23,611 nt of DNA from Irpex lacteus (lineage: Eukaryota > Basidiomycota > Agaricomycetes > Polyporales > Irpicaceae): the NCBI GenBank assembly GCA_001986395.2, contig MQVO02000138.1:1-23611 (forward strand), read 5' to 3'. Below are positions 1-9,708 of this stretch, one piece after another. A program made the translations under genes and the position numbers. The notes beneath the pieces were generated by a model. It did no database searches and was not told the origin of the DNA. It worked only from the letters and a program-made list of their open reading frames with translations. Numbering within the stretch: position 1 is the first letter of the stretch; every line of letters begins with the position of its first letter.

Positions 1-2041
1 CCTGGAAAGTGTTTGAGATTGCTGCTGTCCTCCCACTCTTGCAGCAACTGGCTCTTGCACTCTTCTTCATTGGGCTCTGTTATTTCACTGCCTCAGTGCA
101 TGAAAGTGTCAAGGATACTACTCTTCCACTTGTTGCTGGATGGGCCTTCTGCTTTACCACCGTCACCACCCTTCCAGTATTCTTTGGCCAATGTCCATAT
201 AAAATCTCATTGCTCAAATCTCTGCATATACATATTGTGACTGCAGTGCATTTTGGTGTCAAATGGCTACGGAGGAAGATCCCAAGGCATTACTGTCTTT
301 GGAGGTGGTCAGACAAAGCTGATGATTTCATGCTAGACTACCTTTCCGTACATCATGAGAGGAAATTTGTCACTGAGGACACCTCAGACTTACAAATCCT
401 TGCTGAAGTGGACAGTGTCCAGTCCAACGATGAACTCATTGGCACAGTCATCTTTGAATCTCTCCAGCAAATCCAGGATCCCAAGTGGGAGGATATAGTC
501 AAGTTTCTGTATCACTTGATTGAGCCACGTGTACAAGACACTGGCCTGCTCTCTGAACCCTGGTATTATGTGGACTTGAAATTGTTGACCCGACCAGCAT
601 ACACTGGCATCATCAACATTCTCTGTCATCACCTTCAAGTGCAGCTCAGCAAGTCAGAGGATCACCAGTGGATGACACAAAATGTCAATCCACATGCACT
701 TTACCTCCTGTTCTCTGACAGCCGTCATCAGTTTCCTCAATCTGGAGTGAAGCTTCTTGAGAAACATGATACAGACATAGTATGGGCCCTTGCCAAAAGC
801 TGTGAGAAATCTGAGGACAAGCTTTATGCTTACTATAGGCTTTTTGCCTGTATGAATGACAGAGCTGAAGATCGCAACTGGAGTTGGGAACTATGCCTGC
901 AGTATTTTGAAATCATTGCAGATTCCATCTTTCATCCTGCAGGGGAAACCTCTCCTTCTGAACCCTTCTCACTGCAAGGAGACATGACATCTTGGCCTTG
1001 GAGTGCATGGAATGATGTCTATGTATGCCATAGAGCTCTGCAGTTTTTATCAGGTTCTATCACTGCAATACTACAAGAAACAGAGCCTACCAGTAATAAC
1101 TACAGCCCAAAGACATCCCTAGAACTACCATCTGTTGCAACGCAGGGAGGCAGAAACCTTTGCATTGTCGGTGCTCTGGTTAGCATATGGAACTTGGCCA
1201 ATGTAGCAAGACGTGTATTTTACCTATTGTCATTACAGTCTGTAATCAAGAGCTGTCTCTCCCAACAGAGTGGCACACTGGCTATCTTGCAGGCTCTTGG
1301 CCAAATCCAGGAGTTGACACTTATTGGTGTATGCACTGATAATGAGCAATATCAAGCACCAACAGGTATAGTAGCTCTATAGCTCCTGTTATTTCACTTT
1401 TGACTTAATGTTTGTTATTAGTTAATGAGCAGACACTTCAAAACCTTATTGACACACTTTCCAATCCTGTTCTCTTTGAACACCGTCCATTGGAAATCTA
1501 CTCTAGGCTTACGCATGCTTTCAAGATGCTTTACTTTGGGATCCATCTTGTTGACCAAGAAAATGCCCTTCAATATCAGAAGCGGTTCAGAACACTTTTC
1601 AGGACCCTGACTCAAGTTGTCTACCAATCAACAGAAAATTCTACACCAGCTCAAGCACATGAACTTATTAGTGCTGACACACCTACTCCATTCCAAGACC
1701 ATGTACTTGTTCAGCTCATTCAAAACTCCTCCGAAGAGTTGCAGGCCAAAGCCAACAAGTCTCTGATAAAGGCATGTCTTGAACATATACAGAGGCAAGA
1801 TGTTAAGGCGGCTGATGTAGAATGGGAGTATAACTGGGCTCTGGAATATGAGCAGTGGATCTTTGCATTCAAGCAAGAAAGGACAGTCTTTGAGGATAGC
1901 TTTGTTGAATGGCTATGGACACTCTACATGGCCTCTCAACGTATGCAGGATGATGAGGAGATTGACAAGAAGTTCTACAGAATTAGACAACTTGGTTTGG
2001 TGCAGAAGGTCAGGGAAAAGTATCCAATGCTATGCTCATAG
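1..2041 (+). CDS. DUF6535-family membrane protein, 3' part (two exons, 5' end outside window)
   Basis: The frame is open from the left edge (codons W-K-V-F from base 3), so the start lies upstream. The first ~75 residues carry two hydrophobic segments (around LALALFFIGLCYF and LVAGWAFCFTTVTTLPVFF) followed by CPYKISLL. This is the pattern at the end of the DUF6535 domain of Agaricomycete proteins (hydrophobic LFF-GL segment, second segment, then CPYRTPL). The remaining ~580 residues are soluble, helix-rich and unlike anything I can name. A 56-nt intron (1366-1421, GTATAG...TTATTAG) joins exon 1 (to 1365) to exon 2 (1422-2041) in frame; reading straight through would stop at 1379-1381. The stop is TAG at 2039-2041. 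Function is unknown; the family is multicopy and membrane-anchored. The family call rests on recalled consensus, not a search. Confidence 0.72.
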
Positions 2042-3618
2042 ATGGTGTAGTTGCTTCAGTGTTCAAGTAGGATAGAGTTGCTTGAGTATCCATCAATGAC
2101 TCCCACACCTATGCTTTTCTCCTTGCTGACTGTCATGTAGTATCTAATTTCTGTATGAAGAGATTTCATGATGAGGCAAGCAGTAGACAAAGTGAAAGAG
2201 ACATGTAAATATCGTAGGCAATCTACATACTGTGCATAACATGTCTCATGTGGAAGATCAAGCGAGATCTCATTACTATACTTGTATATAAGGCAGTGGC
2301 TAATTTGTATGTCTGTCACTCCGGAAGCTACAAACAAACTGTATAATACACACCTAGAGGCCAATGTGCTATCCCAGATCTGGCCTTTGAATATCATCCA
2401 CTGGGGTGGAGTGCAGTGGGATCACTGCTACGCGGGACACATTGTTCAACGTGTATACACAATGACAGTGCATAGTTGGCGTGACAGTGTTATCATGGGG
2501 ACATAGAATTGCTGAGTTCCAACAGTCTGACGTCAGACGAGTATGTCAATATCAACATTGGCACATATACCACATGCAGAGTGATGGTGGAGGAGGCTTG
2601 CAGCAAGCAGCGATGATGGGGAAATGGGATTATGGATAAATAGTGATGAACAAAAGATAAGGTGGCTTCCTATGGTTGGAGTTGAGTGGCAAGGGTGGTG
2701 GCGGACAGTGGCGAATGTTCAAAGCCAGGCTCAAAGGCAACAAAGTAACTTGGGAACTCGTCGTAGGCGACAGTAGCGAGCACCGCATACAGTCGTACAG
2801 TGCGTCTCATCGAGTATATGGACTCAAGTTCTGGTTGATGTGAAAGACAGCGGAGCTGATACCAAGCAAACAAGGGTGACTGTTAGTGTGTACAAGTATA
2901 GACAGACAATAAAATACTCACTGACTTCGACTCTTGGAGATACTGTGATATTCAGATTTTCCTGGAGGCTGGCACTCATGAGAGTGAACACGACGAGACA
3001 CATGCTGCACTAATTGCCAGTGCGTGTTTTCAGGTTAGCCTGGAGTCCAAGAGGTGTTGCGTGATCGATTGAACTCGATGTGCTCGTGTATACTCGTCAG
3101 TGAGAGACCTTGAAGTACGACAGGTTGGAGATTGATCAATGTGAAAGTGCAACTGAACTAGTGCGTCCGTCGAGGAGGCGTACAGGACGATGGGAAGGAC
3201 AGAGGGTCATGAGCGAAGAATACGGTGGTTGGCTATGGATGGAGCATGCTATCAGCTCTACGCTCGATGCAACAGATGGGGGCGGTTGAAAGTGAGAAAC
3301 GAGGCTGCAGAGTAACATATTAATACGGTGTCGAGATCAGAAAATGAGATTGCTAAATGCGGCGGCCTGGGATACGTAAGACGACTGAGACGCGGTAAGT
3401 GTTATGGTACCAGGCAGAGCAAATAGATATGTGGTGTAGAGTTGGATGGGAAACGGAAGGGGGAATCGAAGTGGGTGTGACTAGCACTACGCCTAGCGAT
3501 GAGTAGCTCTGGGACTGGTGAACACGAAGGTCGGAGTGATGTCTATGATACGCAAGCCTAATCTCTTCTGCCGAGAATCGATGGACCAGACGTTAGGTCG
3601 ATCTATCCCGGTCGTTCG
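2042..3618. other. Intergenic stretch without a convincing gene
   Basis: No open frame here exceeds about 110 codons, and none has recognisable domains or coding-like composition. Two local signals are worth noting: a perfect 14-bp palindrome with a CRE core at 2525-2538, and an intron-like unit on the minus strand at 2856-2921. The stretch probably holds the 3' flank of the DUF6535-type gene and either an untranslated minus-strand transcript or decayed sequence up to the LTR. Confidence 0.5.
2525..2538. promoter_or_regulatory. Perfect 14-bp palindrome with a CRE (TGACGTCA) core
   Basis: GTCTGACGTCAGAC reads identically on both strands and contains the full ATF/CREB-type bZIP site TGACGTCA with three extra matching bases on each side. 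Such sites bind bZIP factors in fungi. No TATA box or confident gene start lies next to it, so its role is inferred only from the motif. Confidence 0.3.
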
Positions 3619-4023
3619 TGTTGGGGAGTGAAAGACCTTTAGACAGGAACTATAGACTATGAGAAGGTGGGTTTAGAGTTGAGAGTAGAGTGAGAGAGTA
3701 GAGGGAAGAAACAAACAATACCCTGGATCAGACTAATACGATACGATACCTGATACGATGAACGACTACGGCTGAATCCTCACGAGTACTTGATACTAGC
3801 AGCGTAATAGACAGCTCCCTTCGCAGCTCTGTGCGCCTGATGAGTGTCTACTTACGTGATAGCTATCAAGCAACCAAGGAGTTCTGAAAGGCTAACCCGC
3901 TCGTGGAGTTACACCTAAGCTATAGACGTAAACGTACGACTGAACGTTCCTACTAACTGATTCGGTGGGTACTAAATGCTTCCTCTGAAGTTTTGCTTAG
4001 ATTCTGGGGCAGGAAGGCCCCTC

Positions 4024-4031
4024 TATTTATA
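4024..4031 (-). promoter_or_regulatory. TATA box in the LTR of the minus-strand element
   Basis: TATAAATA on the minus strand, followed by a G-rich start region (AGAGGGGCC). It lies about 395 bases inside the LTR, the usual position for the U3/R promoter of a Gypsy element. In this 3' LTR copy it would drive transcription leftward, toward the DUF6535-type gene. Confidence 0.5.
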
Positions 4032-4057
4032 TGTACAGGAAGTCATGTATCTACTAG

Positions 4058-4315
4058 CATAGCCTCAGGAATCTGTATCTACAATGACCGTGACAACGCT
4101 GTGCGTTGCCGATATGAAACACGTAACAAGGTGGGGATGACATAGATTTGCTGTGCAATGTGTTCCGGAATGTTCTGCAGCATAGCCACAGTGCATAGCC
4201 TCACGTATGCTGACTCATTTGGTTGTCGTGGATGCAGAATGACTCATAGGTAGCGCACAGCCACATCGTAGCCTGTGCATAGCTTCACATATCCATGCAT
4301 AGCTTTGCACAGCCT
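4058..4315. repeat. Seven dispersed copies of GCA(T/C)AGC(C/T) in LTR U3
   Basis: Copies start at 4058, 4180, 4193, 4255, 4278, 4298 and 4308 (plus-strand reading). All lie upstream of the LTR TATA box in the element's orientation, so they resemble the repeated activator sites often seen in LTR U3 regions. The bound factor is unknown. Confidence 0.5.
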
Positions 4316-4453
4316 CATCGTGACCTAGGTTACTGGTGGGGTCTAGGAGTCCGGTAGGGTCTGCTGAGTCTCAGTAGTGAGTTTGCACATGTAACCAACA
4401 CATTACGAAGTAATGGCGTTACATCCGCGGGGCACTTGAAATTGCAACTGTCC

Positions 4454-7400
4454 TCAGTTGCTGTCAGAGTCAGAAGTGTTGGAGTGATACAGTTCTACAT
4501 CCAATTCTTCTTCTGAATCTGAGGCTTCATCCTGAATCATATCATCTTCATCCTCAATATCTTCTGCCAGTTGAGATAAACGGGTATCATCTCTGGACAG
4601 GTAGGGCAGTAGACGTTGAGCAGCAACACCTTGCCTCATAACAGCTCCATCTAGTTCCTTCAAGACATAGGATCCGCCTCGAGTTCGACAAACAACTTCG
4701 TAAGGGCCTAAATACCGTGGTGAGTATTTCTTGTCTAGACTCTTGTCCTTAGCACTGTTACGCATGATCACTAAGGTTCCTGCTTCAAGATCATCTGTCC
4801 ACAGAGTCCTTCGGTAGCGTAACTCAAACTGTTGCTTGGACTTGAAGCGATGTCTACGGAGGGTAGCAGCGGCATCTTCTAAGTCTTTATCTCGTTTCTG
4901 GAACTGCTGGATGCGTAGCGCAAGTAGGTCTTCAGAACTCATATTGGAATGAAATCCTGTAACCATAAGAGAGGCTTCAGTCAGATCAATAGGCAGAACT
5001 GGTGATGTTCCGTGTAGTAGATAGAAAGGTGAATAACCTGTTTGGCGTCGTGTAGTACACTTGTCAGCGAAGAAGGCCATATGAACTTTGTCTGGCCAAT
5101 CTGCAGTTCTTCCTTTGCATGCTTTAAGGATGCTTTGGCGAATTGTGAAGTGTCCTCGTTCAACTACTCCATTGGCTCTTGAGTTGTATGGAGAAATTGT
5201 AATGCGGGGTAGGCCGTATCTGTCCATGAGCTCGGTAAATGCTCCTTGAACTTCGGATCCGTTGTCTGTTGTGATTTGTCCAACGGCTCCATATCGGCAG
5301 AGGATTTCTTCAAAGAAGAACTTGGCTAGGGTTGTGGCTTTCAAGTTACGTAACGCGCGCCCTTCTGCAGCTCCTGTTAAGTCGTCACGTGCGGCAACAA
5401 TATACTCAAACTTGTTAACCTTGGGCATATACATAACATCGACGTGAATCTTGGCAAAGACAGTGGTGGGGGTCGATACCATCAATGGAAGCTGACTTCT
5501 ACGAGTAGTCCATAGTTGGCACTCATGACACGATTTGATATGCTGCTTGATGTCGTCAAACATGGTAGGCCAGTAGAACCTTTCTTTGCAGGTTTGCATG
5601 ACAGCGTATTGTCCGCGATGTCCTAATTCCTCATGCAGTTGTTCCAAAATTTGTTGCCTTTTGTTTGCCCGCAGGATAACCTTAGTTGGCAGCTTTTGGC
5701 CTTGGCGTCTGAACATTGCTCCGTCTTTTACGAAGAAACGCTGGGCTTTCCTCATGAACTGTCGCTTTGTTTGCTCAGTATCATGTGCGGGTGGCAATTG
5801 AAGAGTAGTAAGGAACTTGAAAATATCTGCAAGCACCTGGTCTTTGGGTGACAATAAGACATATGAACTTTGGCGGAAAGAATGGTCATAACCATCATGC
5901 GAGTACTGGGTGTGACTTTGGGTATAGAGCGCAATATCATCGAGCCATGCATCATCTTCGCTTTCGACTTCTTCGTCATCTGCTAGTTCTCTGCGTGACA
6001 AGGCATCAGGTCCTTTGTGACGTTCCGCAGGTACGTGGATGAGCTCAAAATCGAATAGAAGGATTCCTTGAATCCAACGATTGATAGTAGCATTGGGCTG
6101 CAGGTCAGGCTTGTTGAGCATTCCCTTAATATACTTGGCATCTACTTCCACCTGAAGAGACTGAACTCCTATGAGGTAGAGTCTGTATGCGCGGAGTGCT
6201 CGGTATAAACCATATAGTTCGAGTTTAGGCTGGGAGTAACGTGATTCACGCTCGTTCATGGGGATAGAACCGTAGCGTGCTGGCCTCTTCTTCTTCTCAT
6301 TGTCGTACTGAGACAGAATAAAGCCTACAGCCATAAAACTAGAGTTGACTGATAGAACTACAGGTAGAACAGATGTGTAATCAATGGGACGTAAAGCAGG
6401 TGGTGACGTAATAGCGGCTTTGAGTGCATCAAAGGCTTGTTGTCTGCGATCATCCCATTCAAATTCAACATCATGGCGTACAAGCTCTGTGAGGGGTCGT
6501 GCTAGCTGAGAGTAGTCCTTAATCCAGATTCGGACGGTTCCGCATAAGCCTAGGAAACCTCGTACGTCCTTTACTGTTTTAAGTGTGGGCCACTTGAGAA
6601 TCTTCTCTATTTTCTGCTCATCAGGTAAGCGTCCTGCTGGGGTACATTTCTGTCCAACAATCAGAACCTCTGGCTGACAAAGCTGAATTTTTCCTGGTGA
6701 GAAAGTTCCTCCGGCGTGTCCTACTCTATGAAGAATACGATGGACATCATTGGCGTGTTCCCAAATGAACCGACGTATGCCTGGGTTCTGGGGAATAACT
6801 TCGGGATTACCGTTGACGTCAGGGTAGGTTGAGGACGGACCTTTGATAGGCAAGTCATCAATGAATATGTCTGCGATGTGCGGGATCTCATCTTGGAGGA
6901 TAAACGTCATACATGCCTGGAACTCAGCTGGTGAATTTGTGAAACCGGTTGGTAGTGATGTAATGCGTAACAATCCTAACGGTGTCAGGAAAGCGGTCAT
7001 ATCACGACTTTCGGGGTGAACTTTGCGAGCATCAAAGCCCCAGTATAGGTCAAACACTGAGTAACATTGACGGCCAGCGAAAGGTTCCACAAAATTGTCT
7101 AAGTTTGGCGGTAAACCTGCGTCTCGGATAGTGACTTTGTTGAGGGGTTGCAAGTCATGGACTAGACGTAACTTCCCACTCTTCTTGAGAACACAGAACC
7201 AACGTGAGCGGTATGATGACTGGCTTGGTTCGTAAACGCCTGCAGCTATCTTCTCCTTCAATAGTTCAACAACCTTGTCTTTGATTCCTGGTGGTATCGG
7301 AATGTTGGTGAAGGCCCAAGGTACGTGAGGTACTACTGGAATGATGTACGGAGAGAAGTAGTCTTCACGGAATGATCCGCGTTGGCTGTCTTCGAATACA

Positions 7401-8797
7401 AAGCTGTACTGATTCAGTTTCAGAATATGAACGAATAACTTCTCCTCTTCTGGTAAGAGAAAGTTGTCTGGGTTGACATTCATTTCTTCTAAACGTTCCT
7501 CAGTAAGACGTCCTCCTGGATCTGGGACAAACACAGGTGGGTGGTACGGCAGCGGCGGCAGAGAGTTAAGCGGGTCTTCAGGAAATTTACGTATAACTCG
7601 TGCATCTTCTGGAAATACAGCGGGTACTGGTTTGACTTTCCTGTCAACGCGCTTATACATAGTAAACGAATCTGCGTCTTGCGTAAACGTATCTGCATTC
7701 TGCGTAAAAGAATCTGCATCTAGCGTGAACGAATCTGCATTTTGCGTAGACAAGTCTGCGGTTTGCGGCTCCGTAGTAGTAAGAATCCGAGATGCACTGC
7801 GCTTCCAAGCGGAGTGTACCTCCTCCCCGTCAATACAGATGACGACCTCGTCATCTTCGAGATCGGCGAAAGCATCGTGCATCGAGGTTGTAAAGTACAA
7901 GGGAGCTTCATCATCATCAAAGCCATCAACGAACTTGGGCGCAGCGTAATTACAATAAATCGGTGAAGCGAACTCCTCCTCATAATCATAACAAGTCTGA
8001 GCATGCGAAGACGAGCGCAATGTTTGATCATCTTGGTCTAAATACTCCGAAAGGGCGGGAGGGAGGGTAGACATAGGTGACGGATGACAATCAACATCAG
8101 GCGTGAGCAAGCGTGAAGGGTGATGTGACGGAAAAGAATGGGCTTGAAAATCGGCACTCGGGGCGTCAAAGTACTGAGCTGAAGGTGAAAACATTACAAC
8201 TGCCTTATTAGGCAAGTCCGAAATGCTTAACAACTCCTGCGTAAGTGACTGAGATGGTAGGTAACAGCAAGTGAGAAGCCACTCGGAAATGTACTGTATA
8301 GGCTGCTTAACAAGTATAAAATACTGATAAGGCGCCTGAGACGAGATACAAGTACACTCTTTAGGTGATGAGGAAGAGCCGTGCTGAAAACCTAAGTACG
8401 AGACACCTGGTGTAGCGAGGGAGTGTGCGAAAATCAAGTGTGCGAGGAATCCTAAGTCCGAAGCGCTCGAGTTTTGTACTAATAGCGAGTTTTGACACTT
8501 AGAAAAATATTCTAAGGTAAAAGCGCCAGTGTACAGGCATTGCGGCGGTATAAAGTCTTTATTAATAATAATAGACTTATACTTATCAGCGCGAACATCG
8601 ATTTTTACTAAGTATAGGCTGTCACTAATAAAGTCACAGTGGTCACTCAATAAAGTTCGGGGATCACGGCCGAGGGCACCGGTGTATTGCCATAGACTAA
8701 GTACACAGATACAAGTACTATACTCTGACAAGCGGGGGACATGCGGGATGAAGGAAGGGGATAGGCGGGAGGTGGAGACCGAGCAAAACTCCACCAC
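4454..8797 (-). CDS. pol: Gypsy Pol: reverse transcriptase, RNase H, integrase (RNase H active site altered)
   Basis: The 1447-codon frame has no internal stop. Numbering from the GTG at 8797, residues 1-380 are a leader, and the conserved part begins at YKRVD (381-385). RT spans ~470-720, with first catalytic Asp D583 and catalytic box F645-I-D-D648. RNase H spans ~800-935 with E860, D886 and D931, but the first catalytic Asp is Asn (N818, in LSVNSS). Integrase has an H1055/H1060/C1090/C1093 zinc site and a D1120, D1178, E1213 triad, then a GPY module at 1364-1366 and an acidic tail. No chromodomain or protease is present. The first ATG in frame is at 8194 (1246 aa), yet the frame stays open to 8891, so the true N terminus is unresolved. 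It acts in cDNA synthesis and integration; this copy is probably RNase H-deficient. Confidence 0.88.
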   Translation of the reverse strand: MVEFCSVSTSRLSPSFIPHVPRLSEYSTCICVLSLWQYTGALGRDPRTLLSDHCDFISDSLYLVKIDVRADKYKSIIINKDFIPPQCLYTGAFTLEYFSKCQNSLLVQNSSASDLGFLAHLIFAHSLATPGVSYLGFQHGSSSSPKECTCISSQAPYQYFILVKQPIQYISEWLLTCCYLPSQSLTQELLSISDLPNKAVVMFSPSAQYFDAPSADFQAHSFPSHHPSRLLTPDVDCHPSPMSTLPPALSEYLDQDDQTLRSSSHAQTCYDYEEEFASPIYCNYAAPKFVDGFDDDEAPLYFTTSMHDAFADLEDDEVVICIDGEEVHSAWKRSASRILTTTEPQTADLSTQNADSFTLDADSFTQNADTFTQDADSFTMYKRVDRKVKPVPAVFPEDARVIRKFPEDPLNSLPPLPYHPPVFVPDPGGRLTEERLEEMNVNPDNFLLPEEEKLFVHILKLNQYSFVFEDSQRGSFREDYFSPYIIPVVPHVPWAFTNIPIPPGIKDKVVELLKEKIAAGVYEPSQSSYRSRWFCVLKKSGKLRLVHDLQPLNKVTIRDAGLPPNLDNFVEPFAGRQCYSVFDLYWGFDARKVHPESRDMTAFLTPLGLLRITSLPTGFTNSPAEFQACMTFILQDEIPHIADIFIDDLPIKGPSSTYPDVNGNPEVIPQNPGIRRFIWEHANDVHRILHRVGHAGGTFSPGKIQLCQPEVLIVGQKCTPAGRLPDEQKIEKILKWPTLKTVKDVRGFLGLCGTVRIWIKDYSQLARPLTELVRHDVEFEWDDRRQQAFDALKAAITSPPALRPIDYTSVLPVVLSVNSSFMAVGFILSQYDNEKKKRPARYGSIPMNERESRYSQPKLELYGLYRALRAYRLYLIGVQSLQVEVDAKYIKGMLNKPDLQPNATINRWIQGILLFDFELIHVPAERHKGPDALSRRELADDEEVESEDDAWLDDIALYTQSHTQYSHDGYDHSFRQSSYVLLSPKDQVLADIFKFLTTLQLPPAHDTEQTKRQFMRKAQRFFVKDGAMFRRQGQKLPTKVILRANKRQQILEQLHEELGHRGQYAVMQTCKERFYWPTMFDDIKQHIKSCHECQLWTTRRSQLPLMVSTPTTVFAKIHVDVMYMPKVNKFEYIVAARDDLTGAAEGRALRNLKATTLAKFFFEEILCRYGAVGQITTDNGSEVQGAFTELMDRYGLPRITISPYNSRANGVVERGHFTIRQSILKACKGRTADWPDKVHMAFFADKCTTRRQTGYSPFYLLHGTSPVLPIDLTEASLMVTGFHSNMSSEDLLALRIQQFQKRDKDLEDAAATLRRHRFKSKQQFELRYRRTLWTDDLEAGTLVIMRNSAKDKSLDKKYSPRYLGPYEVVCRTRGGSYVLKELDGAVMRQGVAAQRLLPYLSRDDTRLSQLAEDIEDEDDMIQDEASDSEEELDVELYHSNTSDSDSN
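7658..7762 (-). repeat. Five tandem 7-residue (21-bp) repeats in the Pol leader
   Basis: Codons 346-380 of the minus-strand pol frame encode five heptads of the type (N/D)ADSFT(Q/L), the first diverged to TADLSTQ and the last ending in M380. They directly precede the conserved YKRVD segment. The plus-strand pol copy has no such repeat at the matching place, so the array is a variable linker, not part of the enzyme core. Confidence 0.85.
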
Positions 8798-9339
8798 CGG
8801 TGGCTGTGCGTAGAGAGCGGCGGGACACAGCGAGGACGAAGGGGGATGGGGGATTCTATAACATCGACCGGTTATCGTACACGTTGTCGCGCGTCAAAAG
8901 TGTTTGACACCAGAATTGGGCAGCTCACTTGACAAAGACTAGCAGCATTCTAAGCCCCCCAGGGAAGCTCAGAATAAAAGCCTTTTATCATAAAAACAAG
9001 GCCAAATGACTCATTTAACATAGGAACAGGTTCTCGGGCACATCCAAGCAATAAGCCGAGTAAGCAAGTTCCGCTCTCTTGTCAAGAACACACACTCTCC
9101 CCGACGGATTGAGTCTAAAGTATTGGGGAAGGGCATGTGGTCTTCAACATGTTGGGGAAACACAGCCTCATGCAAGGAGAAAGGAAGCATCTGGCCCTAA
9201 ACTGTTGAGAATCCCATCGTCCGCACGTTCACGTACCACTATACCTACGTTTAGATGTCCATATTCTGTTTGCCCCAACCGTTCATGAAGTAGAGTAGTA
9301 TCATGTAGGCAAAGTAACAACCCATCAGTTCAGGGAAGG

Positions 9340-9346
9340 TATAAAA
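9340..9346 (+). promoter_or_regulatory. TATA box upstream of gag-protease
   Basis: TATAAAA followed by GGCGGCAG. It lies about 800 bases before the gag ATG, inside the proposed LTR, and would start the element's transcript near 9370 with a long leader containing the CTGTCT repeat. This is the only strong TATA motif seen between the two elements. Confidence 0.5.
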
Positions 9347-9670
9347 GGCGGCAGAACAAGCCAACGGAGGGAGGGAACACCCCAGATTTTGGAAGTATCC
9401 AGCCCTCAGTAAGTCAGCCAGCCTAAGGCTCCCCTGTCCACAACAGACAGGTGTTGAGCAACCTCCTGAGCAGCCAGCTAGAGTGAGCCTCCACAACATA
9501 GGTATTGTGGAACTCATCAGCCCTGGTTGTCACCAAGCCCCGTTCTGTCAAGTTTCTGCTCTGCACTCTGGTGCAGACTGTGATATCATAGACTCGTTCG
9601 CCATTAACATTCGAGGTTTGTGGGCTGTCTGAGCCACCTTCCTCACTGTCTGTAAGTTGTGTGATCCATT

Positions 9671-9708
9671 TCTCTGTCTCTGTCTCTGTCTCTGTCTCTG
9701 TCTCTCTC
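9671..9708 (+). repeat. Hexamer microsatellite (TCTCTG)n
   Basis: Five near-perfect TCTCTG units followed by TCTCTCTC, in the transcribed leader between the TATA box and gag. The opposite strand reads as an open frame rich in Arg-Asp and Arg-Gln, which is an artefact of the repeat. The CT-rich tract is common in fungal 5' untranslated regions. Confidence 0.85.

Larger units (their letters stand above)
3619..4423 (-). repeat. Probable 3' LTR of the minus-strand Gypsy element (left end uncertain)
   Basis: The right end is well placed. On the minus strand TGTAACGCC begins at 4423, 30 bases after the pol stop codon, as expected for a 3' LTR. A TATA box (TATAAATA, 4031 to 4024 on the minus strand) marks the end of U3, so U3 is about 400 bp and carries seven copies of GCA(T/C)AGC(C/T). 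The left end is a guess: minus-strand sequence ending CCCCAACA at 3619 gives TGT...ACA termini and an 805-bp LTR, but other ends, for example near 3400, are possible. No second copy is in the window to fix it. Confidence 0.45.
3619..8890 (-). mobile_element. Ty3/Gypsy LTR retrotransposon, minus strand, 5' part missing
   Basis: Read on the minus strand this unit contains a pol frame for RT, RNase H and integrase, a short spacer, then an LTR starting TGTAACGCC at 4423. No protease precedes the RT; in this family the protease sits on the gag frame, as in the plus-strand gag-protease gene at 10143-15149. The gag-protease gene and 5' LTR that should lie at higher coordinates are absent. From about 8885-8905 the sequence changes to what looks like the LTR of the opposite-strand element. 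The element is therefore truncated or was split by the neighbour's insertion. Confidence 0.75.

Noticed and set aside
4454..4620. Chromodomain at the integrase C terminus
   Set aside because: After the GPY module the protein ends in an acidic Asp/Glu/Ser tail with no aromatic-cage pattern.
7464..7949. 161-codon open frame on the plus strand
   Set aside because: It is antisense to the confirmed minus-strand pol frame, is Ser-rich with repeated segments mirroring the 21-bp array, and has no domain.
8885..8895. Residues A-R-Q-R-V upstream of the minus-strand pol, resembling A-R-Q-R-L near the ORF-X C terminus
   Set aside because: Only about five residues match, with a stop two codons later. 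This is too short to claim that the minus-strand element once carried ORF-X.
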